Shown: positions 43,749 to 53,049, counted from the first letter of the stretch. The stretch is DNA of 64,000 bases from Deltaproteobacteria bacterium (GCA_021737785.1 JAIPDI010000003.1:62001-126000); one strand, 5' to 3'. Numbers and translations: made by a program. The notes: generated by a model not told the origin, from the letters alone.

Positions 43749-44198
43749 CTACCTCTCTTTTCGTCGAACCAAAAAAATCGGTTCGTAAGCCATAACAGTC
43801 GCTTCATTTTGATTAAAAATCTCATAACCCATGGTAATAAGCCCTCTGTCAGGCTTACGACTCTCTCCCTTCTTTAAAACCGTCCCCCGTGTCTGGATAG
43901 TATCCCCAATGAAAACAGGGCCAGGGATTCGCATGTTTTCAACCCCCAACCATGCCATAACAGAGTCTCCGTAAAATCCCGTGCTGGTCATCATTCCAAC
44001 TCCAAGTGAGAATATCAGTGGCCCGTGTGCAATCCGTCTTCCAAACTCTGCTTTGCGGGCGAACGTCTCATCCATGTGAAGCGGATAAAAATCAAGGGTC
44101 AAGTGTGCCCACTGCACAAGGTGGGCTTCAGTAATTGTCAGACGAATACTAAAGACCCTCTCTCCCACTTGAAAATCTTCCCACGTCTTATCGCTCAC
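43749..44198 (-). CDS. MaoC-like hydratase
   Basis: A single hot-dog domain of 149 residues with the R-specific hydratase motif (DFYPLHMDETFARKAEFGRRIAHGPL: catalytic Asp and His). It would add water to a 2-enoyl-CoA, or remove it. It begins with GTG behind AAGGGG. It directly precedes the acyl-CoA dehydrogenase gene in the transcript, so dehydrogenation and hydration are coupled. Confidence 0.88.
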   Translation of the reverse strand: MSDKTWEDFQVGERVFSIRLTITEAHLVQWAHLTLDFYPLHMDETFARKAEFGRRIAHGPLIFSLGVGMMTSTGFYGDSVMAWLGVENMRIPGPVFIGDTIQTRGTVLKKGESRKPDRGLITMGYEIFNQNEATVMAYEPIFLVRRKER

Positions 44199-44266
44199 AA
44201 GAATCCCCTTACCTTACACATAATGGATCTATTATTACCTTTTGTTATCAACAAATACGTTTTGGC

Positions 44267-44968
44267 TCATAGGCCCAGGTAGGATTGCCTGACGTGCGAA
44301 TCTGTTTCAACTTCCTTTGTGTCTCCATCAATAACTATCCTACCGTGCTCCATAACATAACATCGATTACTTATATTAAACGCCAATTGGGCATTTTGCT
44401 CCACTAATAAGATGCACGTCTTTCGATCAGCTATTTCCTTAAGATTCCTGGCCAATTCCATGCAGACCTTCGGGGCTAGACCCAATGTAGGCTCGTCAAC
44501 TAATAGTAGCGTGGGATTAACCATAAGCGCCGTGCTGACACTTAGCATAATGCGCTCGCCCCCACTTAAATCTCTGGCGCGCTGTGTTTGACGCATTTTT
44601 AATATTGGAAACAATGAAAATATGTATTCAAAATCCTTACCAATATCATCAGTGCGTAGATAAGCACCAACCTTGAGATTCTCCAAGACCGTCAAACCCG
44701 GAAAAACCTTTCCCCCCTCTGAACAATGCGCGATTCCCATTTTCGCCATCTCGAATGAGGCTGAGCCCAATACATCCTTTTCATTTAGCAGTATCCGCCC
44801 CGACAAAGCCGGAACCAAACCAGAAATTGTACGAAGCAAGGTTGTCTTTCCAGCCCCGTTGGGTCCAATCAGGGCGACGATTTCTTGACTGTCAACGCTT
44901 AAACTGACACTGTCTAACACCCTCGCCTTCCCATAATATACAGTAAGCTCCTGTACTTCAAATAGCAT
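44267..44968 (-). CDS. livF: HAAT-type ABC importer ATPase LivF, set 2
   Basis: The 233-residue ABC ATPase has Walker A GPNGAGKTTLL, signature LSGGERIM, Walker B LLLVDEPTLGLAPK and the H-loop region replaced by ILLVEQNAQ as in LivF proteins. It powers uptake with LivG. ATG 44968 (MLFEVQEL) fits the family and overlaps livG by 11 nt; a start at 44995 would add nine residues. Last gene of the second transporter set. Confidence 0.9.
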   Translation of the reverse strand: MLFEVQELTVYYGKARVLDSVSLSVDSQEIVALIGPNGAGKTTLLRTISGLVPALSGRILLNEKDVLGSASFEMAKMGIAHCSEGGKVFPGLTVLENLKVGAYLRTDDIGKDFEYIFSLFPILKMRQTQRARDLSGGERIMLSVSTALMVNPTLLLVDEPTLGLAPKVCMELARNLKEIADRKTCILLVEQNAQLAFNISNRCYVMEHGRIVIDGDTKEVETDSHVRQSYLGL

Positions 44969-45689
44969 GATCCCACTCTTTTCCCAAATAAGCATTCACC
45001 ACGTTTTCGTCGCCAACAATTTCCCGAGGCGTTCCTTCCGCCAATTTGCTGCCAAAGTTGAGAACAATAATTCTGTCTGCCAGTGGCATTAGCTCACGTA
45101 ATATGTGTTCGATAATCACCAATGTGACACCATAGTCCTTAAGTTTCACGAGCATCTCGGAAAGCGTTCGAATTTCAGAAATGGTCAAACCCGAAAATGG
45201 TTCATCAAGCAAAACCAATTTAGGCGAAGTCGCCAAAGCACGGGCAACATCAAGACGTTTTAGGTACCCATGCGAGAGCTCTCCAGGAAGCATCTCTTCA
45301 GATCCGGACAGTCCTACCAATTCAATACAATCTCTTGCCTTATCATCACAGTCTCGACCTGTGAGTTTACGCAATGTGGCAACCTTGACATTCTCCCAAA
45401 CCGTCATCTCAGGAAAAGAACTCGTCATTTGAAATGTTTTGCAGAGGCCCAATGGCGCAATTTGATATGGCTTCATCTTACTGATGTCTTGGTTTTCAAG
45501 CACAACGCTACCGCTTGACTTCGATATAGATCCACAAATCAAATTGAACAGAGTTGTCTTGCCAGCACCATTTGGACCGATTAAGCCGACGATCTCATCA
45601 CGTGAAATATCAAAACTTATATCATTAACAGCGACCAATCCACCAAAGCGCTTCGTTAGCCTTTCAACTTTAAGTAATGCCGTACTCAT
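44958..45689 (-). CDS. livG: HAAT-type ABC importer ATPase LivG, set 2
   Basis: A 243-residue ABC ATPase: Walker A GPNGAGKTTLF, Q-loop, a signature motif of the divergent form PGELSHGYLKRLD in place of LSGGQ, Walker B LVLLDEPFSGL and IIEHILREL. AGGAG precedes the ATG. It overlaps livM upstream and livF downstream, as is usual in this transporter family. Confidence 0.9.
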   Translation of the reverse strand: MSTALLKVERLTKRFGGLVAVNDISFDISRDEIVGLIGPNGAGKTTLFNLICGSISKSSGSVVLENQDISKMKPYQIAPLGLCKTFQMTSSFPEMTVWENVKVATLRKLTGRDCDDKARDCIELVGLSGSEEMLPGELSHGYLKRLDVARALATSPKLVLLDEPFSGLTISEIRTLSEMLVKLKDYGVTLVIIEHILRELMPLADRIIVLNFGSKLAEGTPREIVGDENVVNAYLGKEWDHAI

Positions 45690-46627
45690 ATCTTACTCCT
45701 AGAGGTGAATTTGGGGGACCACGGTAATAGGCCTTTAGGTCTAAAGAAAAGAATGAGAATTAAGACAACGGCATAAATAATCATACGCAATTCAGGAACA
45801 TAAAGGAGGTAATTGTTCAAAAATGTGACGATATAAGCCCCGATGATAGGCCCCATAATACTCCCTAAGCCCCCAATGATGACCATTATGATGACCAAAA
45901 TGGACATATCAACAGCCAACAATTCCGGGGTCATCGACTTAAAAAAATGGGCGTAGAAGGCACCCGAGATCCCTGCCATCACACCACTTAAAGCAAAAAA
46001 AAGCACCTTAAATTTGCCGATATTGATTCCAACAGATTCGGCAAGGATATCATTATCGCGAATACTCTGAATAATCAGGCCATAGCGAGAGTTCACAATT
46101 GTAAAACAGAGTACCACGGAGGCAACGAGAAGTATTAAAGAAAGATAATAATTGACATTGTACGAGGATGAAAGACCTTGATATCCTGAAATGCCCATCT
46201 CGCCTCCAAATATTTCGTTGAAGTACATGGCGACCCCACCCAGAATGAGAGGAAAGGCCCATGTCATCAAAGCCAGATATATGCCTCGAACCCGCAGACA
46301 GGGATAACCCAAAATAAAACCTGCCGTACCGCACATAAAACCACTGACGATGATCGCGATAGGCGTTGGAACAGAAAGATATTTATTTAGTAAAATTGAA
46401 GCATAAGCACCACCTCCAAAAAAGAACGCATGTCCAAAGCTAATTTGACCGGTATATCCGACCAGTATGTTCCAGCTTATCGCAAACATTGCAAAGATAT
46501 TCGCAATGATGAATATGCGTAGCATCCACAGGTTTGGGACGATATACGGAACAACCAGGAGCAGTATCAAGGCACTCAGAAGTTGGTATCGCGCATCTAA
46601 AAAAATCGATCTGAAGCCAGAAGACAT
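45686..46627 (-). CDS. livM: HAAT-type ABC importer permease LivM, set 2
   Basis: The 313-residue permease has about nine membrane segments and the conserved NILVGYTGQISFGHAFFFGGGAY and MTWAFPLILGGVA motifs. I start at ATG 46627, 8 nt after GGGAGG; the open frame continues upstream only inside livH. It is shorter than the set-1 LivM, which has a C-terminal addition. Confidence 0.9.
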   Translation of the reverse strand: MSSGFRSIFLDARYQLLSALILLLVVPYIVPNLWMLRIFIIANIFAMFAISWNILVGYTGQISFGHAFFFGGGAYASILLNKYLSVPTPIAIIVSGFMCGTAGFILGYPCLRVRGIYLALMTWAFPLILGGVAMYFNEIFGGEMGISGYQGLSSSYNVNYYLSLILLVASVVLCFTIVNSRYGLIIQSIRDNDILAESVGINIGKFKVLFFALSGVMAGISGAFYAHFFKSMTPELLAVDMSILVIIMVIIGGLGSIMGPIIGAYIVTFLNNYLLYVPELRMIIYAVVLILILFFRPKGLLPWSPKFTSRSKI

Positions 46628-46631
46628 ACGA

Positions 46632-47483
46632 TTACGCCTCCCCTCTTTTCCCAAAAAGTCCATAAGGTCTGACTAAAAGCACAATGATCATAATCATCAC
46701 GTACACTGCTTGTCTAAAAAACCCACCGTTCGGGATAAAAAAACTGACGAGTGTTTCCGAGAAAGCGATAATGCCCATGGCCATAAGAGCTCCCCATATA
46801 CTCCCCAAACCGCCTACCACCACCCCGGCAAAGGAAAGAAGAATCGCATCGAACCATATGAATGGCGTCAGGCAAAAGACAGGAACGACCAGTATACTGC
46901 TTAAGGCTGCCAACCCTCCGCCAATGCAGGCAACGATCAATTGTATTTTCTTTGGATTGATACCCACCAGTCCAGCAATTTCTGTTCCCTGAATCAACGC
47001 CTGTATGGCCAAGCCTTGTTTTGTTTTTTTTAAATAGAGCCAAAGGAGGGTGAATACAATCAACGCGACACCGCCCGCCAGGAGTCTCTGGCAGGAGAGC
47101 GTTGCACCTACAATTTCAATAGAGCCCTCCCACAAGGGTGCTACGTATTTGAATTCCGTACCGAAAATAAGAGTGATGATTTCACCCACCGCAATTGCGA
47201 CTGCACAAGACAAAACCATTACCACGATCGGCGTTTCTCTGAAAGGATAAAGGAGATACCTGTGAATCGGCCAAGCCATCCCACCCGCTAAAGGAATGGT
47301 CACAACGAGAGCAGTAAAACTTCCAAGTATGGGTGCTAAAACTGCAAATAAATAAGCACTTACAAGGTAATACGACCCAAAACATAGATCAAAGATTCGA
47401 GAAGTGCCTAATATGAGTGCAAATCCGGAGGCAATGAGCGCATACATCAGGCTAAGCGTCAGCCCAAACATCAGAATTTCCAT
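46632..47483 (-). CDS. livH: HAAT-type ABC importer permease LivH, set 2
   Basis: A 283-residue permease with about eight membrane segments: LTLSLMYALIASGFALILGTSRIFDLCFGSYYLVSAY at the start, GIAIQALIQGTEIAGLVGINPKKIQ (cytoplasmic coupling loop) and GGLGSIWGALMA. First permease after the binding-protein gene; a hairpin (47517-47543) lies between. Confidence 0.9.
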   Translation of the reverse strand: MEILMFGLTLSLMYALIASGFALILGTSRIFDLCFGSYYLVSAYLFAVLAPILGSFTALVVTIPLAGGMAWPIHRYLLYPFRETPIVVMVLSCAVAIAVGEIITLIFGTEFKYVAPLWEGSIEIVGATLSCQRLLAGGVALIVFTLLWLYLKKTKQGLAIQALIQGTEIAGLVGINPKKIQLIVACIGGGLAALSSILVVPVFCLTPFIWFDAILLSFAGVVVGGLGSIWGALMAMGIIAFSETLVSFFIPNGGFFRQAVYVMIMIIVLLVRPYGLFGKRGEA

Positions 47484-47516
47484 AAGAAATAACCTTTACC
47501 TATAACAAGAGGTTCA

Positions 47517-47543
47517 GGAGCTTCCCAATTATAGGAAAGCTCC
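47517..47543 (-). other. Intercistronic hairpin after the binding-protein gene, set 2
   Basis: GGAGCTTTCC and GGGAAGCTCC pair around TATAATT on the minus strand, without a T-tract. Such hairpins behind binding-protein genes protect upstream mRNA, giving more binding protein than permease. Set 1 has a counterpart at 57651-57687. Confidence 0.55.
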
Positions 47544-47562
47544 CGTTAAGAAGAGTGCTTCG

Positions 47563-48843
47563 TTATTTCTTAAACATCCATGGAGGAAGCAACAACTTAC
47601 CATCCACGTACTTATCCTGTTTCTCCTTTGGCTCTATCGGCCCAATATGAACCATAACGAACTTGCCTCCTGGCTGATGTTGTAGGGTCCACATCGGCGA
47701 ACCTACACCGACCGGCCCGTAACGGAAGGTATGGTTTTGCTGATAATCTATAGTTCCGCCGACACTTTCAAATTTAATGTCTTCGAGAGCACTTATCATT
47801 GCATCATCTTCCAGAGACTTCGCTTTATCTGCTGCGTGTTTCAGAGACCAAATTGCGACATATGTACCCGCCGAATTAAAATAGCATGTGCCAACCTCTT
47901 TTTGCAGATAGTCCCATAATTTTTTGGTGTCCGCAGTTACAGGAACGTGCGCTGCACCAAAATTATAAGTACAAACATATGCGCATTTACCACCAGTCTG
48001 TTCCCAAAATTTGGGACTCATGGCAAGAACATTCACACCAGCCCAAATCGCTGGGACTTTCATTTCATGCCACTGTCTGATTAACGGGAGTGAGCTCTTA
48101 TAAGCCATTGTACCGACTATAATGTGTGCTCCGCTCTTCTTTATTGCCGTCAACTCAACAGATGCATCAGTTGCACTAGTCGATAGCTTACTCTCATAAA
48201 CTATTTCATAGCCTTTTTCTTTGAATTCATTTAGACAGGCTTCGTGAACCAATTCGGTCCATTGGGCCGCATCTGACAATACAGCCAATTTGATCTTGTC
48301 GATTCCGAGTTCACTCTTAATTTGTTCTGCTATGAACGGGACCTGTTCTTCTATGACATATCTCGCTTCACCATCTAATTCATCATGTGGTGAATTACGA
48401 AAGGCATATTTATACTTCTCATAATTCTTATCGGTACTGGTGACCCAGTCGTGCGTTGCACCCCCTGAAAATATTGAAACTACCTTGAGATCACACGCGG
48501 TTTCGCGCGCTGCCATAGTCTCCTCACTCCCAAAGCACCCTATTAGAAACTTTACATCATCCACTTCAACTAGCTTATGAACAGCATTAGCAGCTCCCGA
48601 CGCTTTCAGCCCGCTATCAGCGATGTAAAGCTTCAGAGGCCTGCCTAAGATACCTCCTCCTTTATTAACCTCCTCTATTGCCAATTTTGCAGCAGCGATT
48701 TGTGTCTTTCCATAGTCCCAAGTCACTGCGCCCACATACCCAATCTTGAGCGGCTCTTCCCCACAAGTTGCCCCAGTTGAGAAGCCTAAAGCAAAGCAAA
48801 AGCCCAGAGCACTTACGAACAACACCCTTAAAAATCCTTTCAT
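47563..48843 (-). CDS. HAAT-type periplasmic binding protein, set 2
   Basis: The 426-residue protein has a signal peptide (MKGFLRVLFVSALGFCFALGFSTGATCG) and the two-lobed leucine-binding fold: LKIGYVGAVTWDYGKTQIAAAKLAIEEVN, GILGRPLKLYIADS, KFLIGCFGSEETMAARE. AAGGAGG precedes the start. Such proteins bind amino acids, amides, or often aromatic and other carboxylic acids in catabolic clusters; given the neighbours a carboxylic acid is likely. The ligand pocket cannot be read from the sequence. Confidence 0.9.
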   Translation of the reverse strand: MKGFLRVLFVSALGFCFALGFSTGATCGEEPLKIGYVGAVTWDYGKTQIAAAKLAIEEVNKGGGILGRPLKLYIADSGLKASGAANAVHKLVEVDDVKFLIGCFGSEETMAARETACDLKVVSIFSGGATHDWVTSTDKNYEKYKYAFRNSPHDELDGEARYVIEEQVPFIAEQIKSELGIDKIKLAVLSDAAQWTELVHEACLNEFKEKGYEIVYESKLSTSATDASVELTAIKKSGAHIIVGTMAYKSSLPLIRQWHEMKVPAIWAGVNVLAMSPKFWEQTGGKCAYVCTYNFGAAHVPVTADTKKLWDYLQKEVGTCYFNSAGTYVAIWSLKHAADKAKSLEDDAMISALEDIKFESVGGTIDYQQNHTFRYGPVGVGSPMWTLQHQPGGKFVMVHIGPIEPKEKQDKYVDGKLLLPPWMFKK

Positions 48844-49035
48844 TTTTGACCTCCTTGCTTAACTTCGTGAGATTGTTGTCCTGTTCACATACACCGTCTC
48901 ACTCATCTTTTTGTCTTTTCCGTTTCACCTCCTTCCCCATCCAATCTAAGGATCAACTTCAGCAGCCTCGATTAAAACTGAATATCATGAGGTCAAATCA
49001 AATATGCTCGCCTTATCCTGGCTGCTACAACTATT

Positions 49036-49830
49036 TCAGATTCCTCTAAATTCCGGCTTTCGCTTTTCCAAGAAGGCTGCTACGCCCTCAGCACAATCCT
49101 CTGAACCCATGAGCGCTGATATCGCACCTCTTTCGATGGATAACGCAGCATCCATATCTGAACATTCAAGAGAATAATTTATCACCATTTTGGCCATTTT
49201 GAGTGCATTCGGTGCCTTCGAAGTCAATTCTGAAGCAAGCTTCATCGCCTCGTCCATTAAGGCATTCTTTTCCACAAGTTTGTATATCAAGCCCGATTCC
49301 TTTGCTTCCTTTGCGCCCACCTGCTTACCGGTCATGATCCACTTTTTAGCACCTCTGGCACCAAGAGCGCGTGCAAGACGAACACATCCCCCCCAACCTG
49401 GAATTATTCCAATGTTAATTTCCGGGAGTCCAAAAACAGCGCCATCTCCAGCTATAATCAAGTCACATGCCAGTGCTATTTCCAGTCCACCTGCCAGGCA
49501 ATAGCCATTTACAGCAGCAATAAGGGGCTTCTCCATAATTTCCATCAACCGATGTACCTCATATCCCGGATCACGCATGAGGTGATATCCTTTGATAGAA
49601 GATATTTCATCGAAAATCCTGATATCAGCTCCGGCGCAGAATGCTTTTTCTCCCTTGCCGGTAATTATTATCACCTTAGACTTATTATCATCCCGAACAT
49701 ACCTGAGTGCCCTAAGCAATTCTTTCTCCATGTCCAAATTCAAGGCATTCAGTTTATCTGGATTGTTGAGTGTTATAGTTGTCACCCCATCCTTATTGGA
49801 AAGTAGCAAATATTCATATTCTGTATTCAT
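49036..49830 (-). CDS. Enoyl-CoA hydratase/isomerase (crotonase) family protein
   Basis: The 264-residue crotonase has CoA-binding AFCAGADIRIF and the oxyanion-hole AAVNGYCLAGGLEIALACDL. Of the two hydratase glutamates, the one in GLPEINIGIIPGWGG is present, while the second appears to be Lys (ARGAKKWIMTG), so the reaction may be isomerisation, hydrolysis or hydration of an altered substrate. Start ATG 49830 has AAGGAG 10 nt upstream; 49851 would add seven residues. Confidence 0.88.
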   Translation of the reverse strand: MNTEYEYLLLSNKDGVTTITLNNPDKLNALNLDMEKELLRALRYVRDDNKSKVIIITGKGEKAFCAGADIRIFDEISSIKGYHLMRDPGYEVHRLMEIMEKPLIAAVNGYCLAGGLEIALACDLIIAGDGAVFGLPEINIGIIPGWGGCVRLARALGARGAKKWIMTGKQVGAKEAKESGLIYKLVEKNALMDEAMKLASELTSKAPNALKMAKMVINYSLECSDMDAALSIERGAISALMGSEDCAEGVAAFLEKRKPEFRGI

Positions 49831-50037
49831 ATCGTCCAACTCCTTAATCATATGTCCAGTAATCGCAAGAGCAGCCTTGAGAGATGGGCCAAATCAGCGT
49901 GATCTAATCCACCTACACAACGTGTAACGGCATCAAGTGACTTATAGCCCAATCCACCTCCGTCAGTTTAAGGTACTATGGAGCATTACTTTCAAAAATG
50001 TTGATTAACACGCCCATCCGTATCAAATTCAGTTTTC

Positions 50038-50802
50038 TTATACAAAACCATACGCAGACCAACCACCGTCTACAACGAGAGTGTGCCCCGTTATGAAATT
50101 AGCGTTATCTGAAACCAAAAACATAACAGCATTGGCTATATCTTTCGGCGTCGCGATTCGACCCAACGGGGTGCGCTTCGCAAGGGTCTTTTCATCCAAA
50201 ATCCCATTTTCAACCATTTCAGCTATAAATTCTGTTTTCACGTATCCAGGCGCCACGGCATTCACCGTGATACCCCTATTCGCCCATTCAAGCGCCAGAA
50301 TTTGAGTAAGCTTGATAACACCACTTTTCGCTGGACCATATGCGGTTCTTGAAGGAAAGGTGAGTATGCCTGCAATCGAGGAGATATTTACAATCCTGCC
50401 TTGCTTGCTAGAAAACATAAGGGGAGCGCAAGTCTTGCTCATTAAATATGTCCCTTTTAAATGAACATCGACGAGCCTTTCCCATATTTGCAAATCTTGT
50501 TCAATTATCGGACCTTGTTGATCTACAAGACCAGCGTTGTTAATCAACACATCGATCCGCCCCCAGCTTTTCTGAATACTGGATATCATTTTCCTAACAT
50601 CGGTCTCTACTGAGACATCTCCTGGCAATGCCATTGCATGATTCCCTGTGGTAATAATTTCAGCTACAAGTGCCTCAGCATTCTCAAAACGAATATCATT
50701 AACTCCTACAGCGTAATTCTCACTCGATAAGGATAAAGCGATTTCTTTTCCGATCCCTTGACCGGCCCCAGTTACAACTGCGATCCTAAAATGATCCATC
50801 AT
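50038..50802 (-). CDS. SDR oxidoreductase, paralogue of the gene at 53050
   Basis: A 254-residue SDR: TGAGQGIG, INNAG (LINNAGLVDQQGP), catalytic Ser in NISSIAGIL and YGPAK, and C-terminal ITGHTLVVDGGWSAYGFV. It is closely similar to the SDR at 53050-53814, so one is probably a duplicate. It would oxidise a hydroxyacyl-CoA or reduce a keto group. ATG 50802 is preferred to TTG 50808; the ribosome site is weak. Confidence 0.88.
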   Translation of the reverse strand: MMDHFRIAVVTGAGQGIGKEIALSLSSENYAVGVNDIRFENAEALVAEIITTGNHAMALPGDVSVETDVRKMISSIQKSWGRIDVLINNAGLVDQQGPIIEQDLQIWERLVDVHLKGTYLMSKTCAPLMFSSKQGRIVNISSIAGILTFPSRTAYGPAKSGVIKLTQILALEWANRGITVNAVAPGYVKTEFIAEMVENGILDEKTLAKRTPLGRIATPKDIANAVMFLVSDNANFITGHTLVVDGGWSAYGFV

Positions 50803-50833
50803 TCTCAATCCGTCTTTTGAAATTTGATATTCT

Positions 50834-51283
50834 CTATCTTCCCCTCTCGGGAGATACCCCTTTTAATATATAGCTATAATAAATGTAAATCCTTCGTTCC
50901 TTGAAATACCAGATACCATAATCTTTGACCAACATGTCATCGTAACGACCGAATGTAATGATCGGCTCGTTTGTGTTGATTTTGATGGAATCAGCATCAA
51001 GATAACTGACCGAAATCGCACTATCATCCTCGATAGATATGAAAGGAGATTGAACTTTATGTCGTAAAAACTTTAAACGTGCTTGTACCCTATTTTTATA
51101 ATTGGTATACCAGGCGAGAATAGCCTTCCAACCCTCATATCGATTTTCGCCTTCATAAATCGGGAAAAGGACGGCCGTAGGATGAAACAGCTCCACCAAT
51201 TCATCAACCGTTCCCCTATCCAGAACATGGCAGTATCTATTTAATAGCTGCTCTATCGCTAGAATATCTTCAATCGGTATCAC
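50834..51283 (-). CDS. SnoaL/NTF2-like fold protein
   Basis: The 149-residue protein has an NTF2-like cone: N-terminal helix AIEQLLNRYCHVLDRGTVDELVELFHPTAVL, then strands FGRYDDMLVKDYGIWYFKERRIYIYYSYI. Such folds act as ketosteroid isomerases, dehydratases, or small subunits. Start is GTG with a weak ribosome site. It lies next to the DUF35/thiolase-fold pair, so it may be a dehydratase or isomerase of the same pathway; this is inference. Confidence 0.75.
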   Translation of the reverse strand: MIPIEDILAIEQLLNRYCHVLDRGTVDELVELFHPTAVLFPIYEGENRYEGWKAILAWYTNYKNRVQARLKFLRHKVQSPFISIEDDSAISVSYLDADSIKINTNEPIITFGRYDDMLVKDYGIWYFKERRIYIYYSYILKGVSPERGR

Positions 51284-51318
51284 TGTTTCAAATTACTGAA
51301 TAAACTAGAGTGAACATG

Positions 51319-51345
51319 CCTCCGGCAAAGCCGGAGTCTACCTAA
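51319..51345. repeat. REP-like palindrome
   Basis: CTCCGGCAAAGCCGGAG followed by TCTACCTAAT. The same hairpin-plus-tail is found near 34314-34341 and, in part, at 33942-33960. It lies between the DUF35 and NTF2-like genes. Confidence 0.5.
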
Positions 51346-51353
51346 TATTAAAT

Positions 51354-51767
51354 CTAGAACCCTACAGGTCTAAATCTGGGGAACGTAAAATCGTCAGTTA
51401 CCTGATCAAAAACAACTTCTACATCCATATCACATCGAACTTTTTCAGGATCGCACTCCACTACATTACTCATCATCCGAACTCCTTCATCAAGCTCGAT
51501 AACACCGATGATGTAAGGTACGTCATCAGAAAATTCTGTTGGTTGATAAGAGTACACAACAGTAAATGAATAAATCTTTCCTTTGCCCCTGGCCTCTACC
51601 CAACTCAGTTCTTGAGATAAGCAGAAAGGACAAAACAATTTGGGATAAAAAATATATTTCTCACACTCCCTACATCTCTGGACCAAAAGTTTCTTTTCCT
51701 TGCAACCTTGCCAAAATGGCATGCTCCAAGGCGTTGGCTTAGGTAGAGGCTTTTTATAATCTCTCAT
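51354..51767 (-). CDS. DUF35 zinc-ribbon/OB-fold protein, partner of the thiolase-fold protein
   Basis: The 137-residue protein has a rubredoxin-like zinc ribbon (RCREC ... LFCPFC, about 31-49) and a C-terminal OB fold (GKGKIYSFTVVYSYQP ... IIGVIELDEGVRMMSNVV). DUF35 proteins form complexes with thiolase-fold partners, for example ChsH2 with Ltp2 in steroid side-chain breakdown. GGGAGGG precedes the ATG, and the start overlaps the thiolase-fold gene by 4 nt, which supports an obligate pair. Confidence 0.88.
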   Translation of the reverse strand: MRDYKKPLPKPTPWSMPFWQGCKEKKLLVQRCRECEKYIFYPKLFCPFCLSQELSWVEARGKGKIYSFTVVYSYQPTEFSDDVPYIIGVIELDEGVRMMSNVVECDPEKVRCDMDVEVVFDQVTDDFTFPRFRPVGF

Positions 51768-52948
51768 GGCACTTCCCTCCCTAGAATGACAATGTGTGAA
51801 TCCATAAACGTCCCACCGAGCGACGATTCTACGGCAATTTTTGCATCTTCTACTTGTCGTTCACCTGCCTTACCCATAAGCTGCCTGAAGGCTTCCACCA
51901 GTACGGCGACCCCACCCCCTGCAGCAGTATGTCCTTGACCCAGCATGCCTCCGTTCGTCGTCATCGGCAATTTTCCCCCGGGCCACGTATTCCCATCATA
52001 AACAAAGGCACCGGCTTCCCCCCTTCTACAAAGTCCTAATCCCTCCAAAGTGATAAGCGGAAAAATTGGATATCCATCATACAGCTCAGCTATGTCAATA
52101 TCTTCCGGACCAACCCCAGCCATTTGATAAGCGTCATGTGAAGCTTCATAAAAACCGAGCCTTGTAAGATCCACATCCTGAGAAATGGAATAGTGGCATA
52201 CTCTTGAACCGAAACCTAAAGGATATACAGGTGGGTTCTTGAGGTCTTTGGCCCTATCAGCAGAAGTCACGATAAATGCAGCGCCTCCATCGGCAAGTAC
52301 ATTACCTTCCTTCGTGGTGAAGGGTGTGGCAACCATTTTTGCATCGAGCACTTCGTCAACAGTCAGTTCTCTTCGAAGCATTGCGTTAGGATTCAGCGCC
52401 GCCCATTTTCTCATGGAAACTACAACTGAGGCTAACTCTTCAGCCGTTGCGCCAGTCTCATGCATATATCTGGTAGCGAAGAGGCTTCCCGTACCTGCCA
52501 TAAAGAATCCATATGGAGTTTCCCATTCGTCCGGGATTCCAAACGTTGCAAATAAGTTGATCATCTCCTGGACTGGAGCTGAACCGGTTTTATCAGATTG
52601 AACACAAAGAATGACTTCAGCGAGACCCGAATTTATCAAACCACAGGCTGTCTTAAGCATCGCCGAACTACTCGATCCCCCCGCAAAGACCTGAAAATTG
52701 TTATGGGCCTTGTTCAGCAACCCCAACTCCTCCACCAGTTTCGAGAAAATCATATCCGTGTTATATCTTCTATCGAAAAATGTTCCCGTGGGAATAATGG
52801 TATCAATCTCATCTTTTTCGATCCCACAATCAAGAATTGCTCCTCTACAGGCCTCAAGGGCGTTTTGCAAACAAGGCCGATCCGGAAACTTGCCAGTCGG
52901 CACCTCCCCTATTCCTACAACTGCAACTTTGCCTTTAAATGAATTCAT
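51764..52948 (-). CDS. Thiolase-fold protein without catalytic Cys/His (Ltp2-like lyase candidate)
   Basis: The 394-residue protein has the SCP2-thiolase fold and length. In true thiolases a Cys sits in the Nxx-C-xSGxxA motif; here the aligned stretch (about 87-97) is VFAGGSSSSAM with no Cys. The usual catalytic His in the HDxF motif is Tyr (AELYDGYP, Tyr290), while GQGH (His340) is kept. The Ltp2-type retro-aldolases show the same changes and use Tyr residues. It overlaps its DUF35 partner gene by 4 nt. It therefore probably cleaves a tertiary 3-hydroxyacyl-CoA rather than a 3-ketoacyl-CoA. AAGGAGG precedes the ATG. Confidence 0.85.
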   Translation of the reverse strand: MNSFKGKVAVVGIGEVPTGKFPDRPCLQNALEACRGAILDCGIEKDEIDTIIPTGTFFDRRYNTDMIFSKLVEELGLLNKAHNNFQVFAGGSSSSAMLKTACGLINSGLAEVILCVQSDKTGSAPVQEMINLFATFGIPDEWETPYGFFMAGTGSLFATRYMHETGATAEELASVVVSMRKWAALNPNAMLRRELTVDEVLDAKMVATPFTTKEGNVLADGGAAFIVTSADRAKDLKNPPVYPLGFGSRVCHYSISQDVDLTRLGFYEASHDAYQMAGVGPEDIDIAELYDGYPIFPLITLEGLGLCRRGEAGAFVYDGNTWPGGKLPMTTNGGMLGQGHTAAGGGVAVLVEAFRQLMGKAGERQVEDAKIAVESSLGGTFMDSHIVILGREVP

Positions 52949-53049
52949 ATTTTCCTCCTTATTACTTCATTTTTAAATAATTAGTAGCGAAAGAGCTGAT
53001 CCTAACCACAGCCTGAATCCTTAATGCGATTCTCGTGCCATTTTGTGGT

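Noticed and set aside
51764-52948. Annotation as an ordinary acetyl-CoA acetyltransferase
   Set aside because: The catalytic Cys is absent and the catalytic His is replaced by Tyr.
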